DNA of 6,401 nt from Dehalococcoidia bacterium (GTDB taxonomy: Bacteria; Chloroflexota; Dehalococcoidia; GIF9; UBA5629): NCBI GenBank assembly GCA_012961565.1, contig DTZC01000183.1, positions 1 to 6,401 of the forward strand. Direction: 5' to 3'. A program made the position numbers and the translations under genes. Below, piece after piece: positions 6,218 to 6,401 of the stretch. Numbering within the stretch: position 1 is the first letter of the stretch; each line of letters opens with the position of its first letter. The notes beneath the pieces are model-generated. The model did no database searches. It saw nothing but the letters and a program-made list of their open reading frames with translations, and had not been told where the DNA came from.

Positions 6218-6246
6218 ATTCTACTATCTGGTATGTGAGTGGTCAA
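6218..6246 (-). promoter_or_regulatory. Sigma-70-type promoter for the thioesterase-nucleotidyltransferase unit
   Basis: Read on the minus strand, TTGACC (6246-6241, five of six to TTGACA) and TAGAAT (6223-6218, five of six to TATAAT) are separated by exactly 17 bases. The predicted transcript start near 6211 gives a short leader of about 17 bases, just enough to include the AAGAGG ribosome binding site. Confidence 0.6.
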
Positions 6247-6401
6247 GGCTGCTGCATTGAAATTAGTGATTGGGCCTCCGTGTGCATACCCCGTGGCAAC
6301 CGGCTGTTGATGACCACGATATGGCTACCTACGCTGTCCGAGACTGTTTAGCAACAACCCATTCTTGGTGCATATTAATCCAACCGATGTAGCCTCGACC
6401 C
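6247..6401. other. Terminal stretch with no supported gene; contains a bulged inverted repeat
   Basis: No reading frame on either strand shows recognisable protein features. The longest edge-open frame on the minus strand stops after 23 residues. The one notable structure is CGTGGCAAC (6292-6300) pairing with GTTG (6306-6309) and, after a 4-base ATGA bulge, CCACG (6314-6318). This makes a 9-bp interrupted stem with a 5-base loop. No tRNA, terminator T run or promoter-operator arrangement is recognised around it. Confidence 0.4.

Noticed and set aside
6329..6400. Minus-strand frame open from the window edge, 23 residues then TAG, as the 3' end of a gene
   Set aside because: A second frame is open over a similar length, the residues match nothing I recognise, and 23 open codons are common by chance.

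Overview
This is a bacterial chromosomal segment carrying mostly housekeeping genes. I see no mobile element, CRISPR array, rRNA or tRNA gene. Bacterial features are consensus Shine-Dalgarno sites, GTG and TTG starts, sigma-70-type promoter hexamers and an MEP-pathway isoprenoid gene. The gene content, roughly balanced base composition and protein style recall uncultured Chloroflexota (Dehalococcoidia-like). That placement is a weak inference from family memory, not a computed assignment.

Layout: (1) 1-111 is the in-frame 3' end of what looks like a membrane protein gene. (2) 203-934 is a complete calcineurin-like metallophosphoesterase, with a good promoter placed so close that its mRNA may be nearly leaderless. 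(3) 935-1054 is a 120-base gap with three consecutive inverted repeats and a candidate promoter. (4) 1055-2728 is a tight two-gene unit with strong ribosome binding sites: a BadH-like short-chain dehydrogenase and an amidohydrolase_2/ACMSD-type metal-dependent enzyme. (5) 2784-4524 holds rsmA (ksgA) and ispE, which overlap by 26 bases. (6) On the minus strand, a PaaI-type hotdog thioesterase (6194-5787) is followed 27 bases later by a class II tRNA nucleotidyltransferase (5759-4488). The latter ends inside the 3' end of ispE, so the two gene sets converge with a 37-base overlap. (7) 6247-6401 holds no gene I can support, only a bulged inverted repeat.

How the genes fit together: rsmA (16S rRNA dimethylation), ispE (isoprenoid precursors) and the tRNA nucleotidyltransferase are core functions in a conventional arrangement. 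The dehydrogenase-amidohydrolase pair is the main accessory element. It plausibly forms two steps of one catabolic route, perhaps for alicyclic or aromatic acyl-CoA compounds, but the substrate cannot be read from the sequence. I found no clearly new biological system. The points most worth a second look are the dehydrogenase-amidohydrolase module, the structured gap before it, the very short 5' leader predicted for the phosphoesterase, and the undecided CCA/CC/A specificity of the nucleotidyltransferase.
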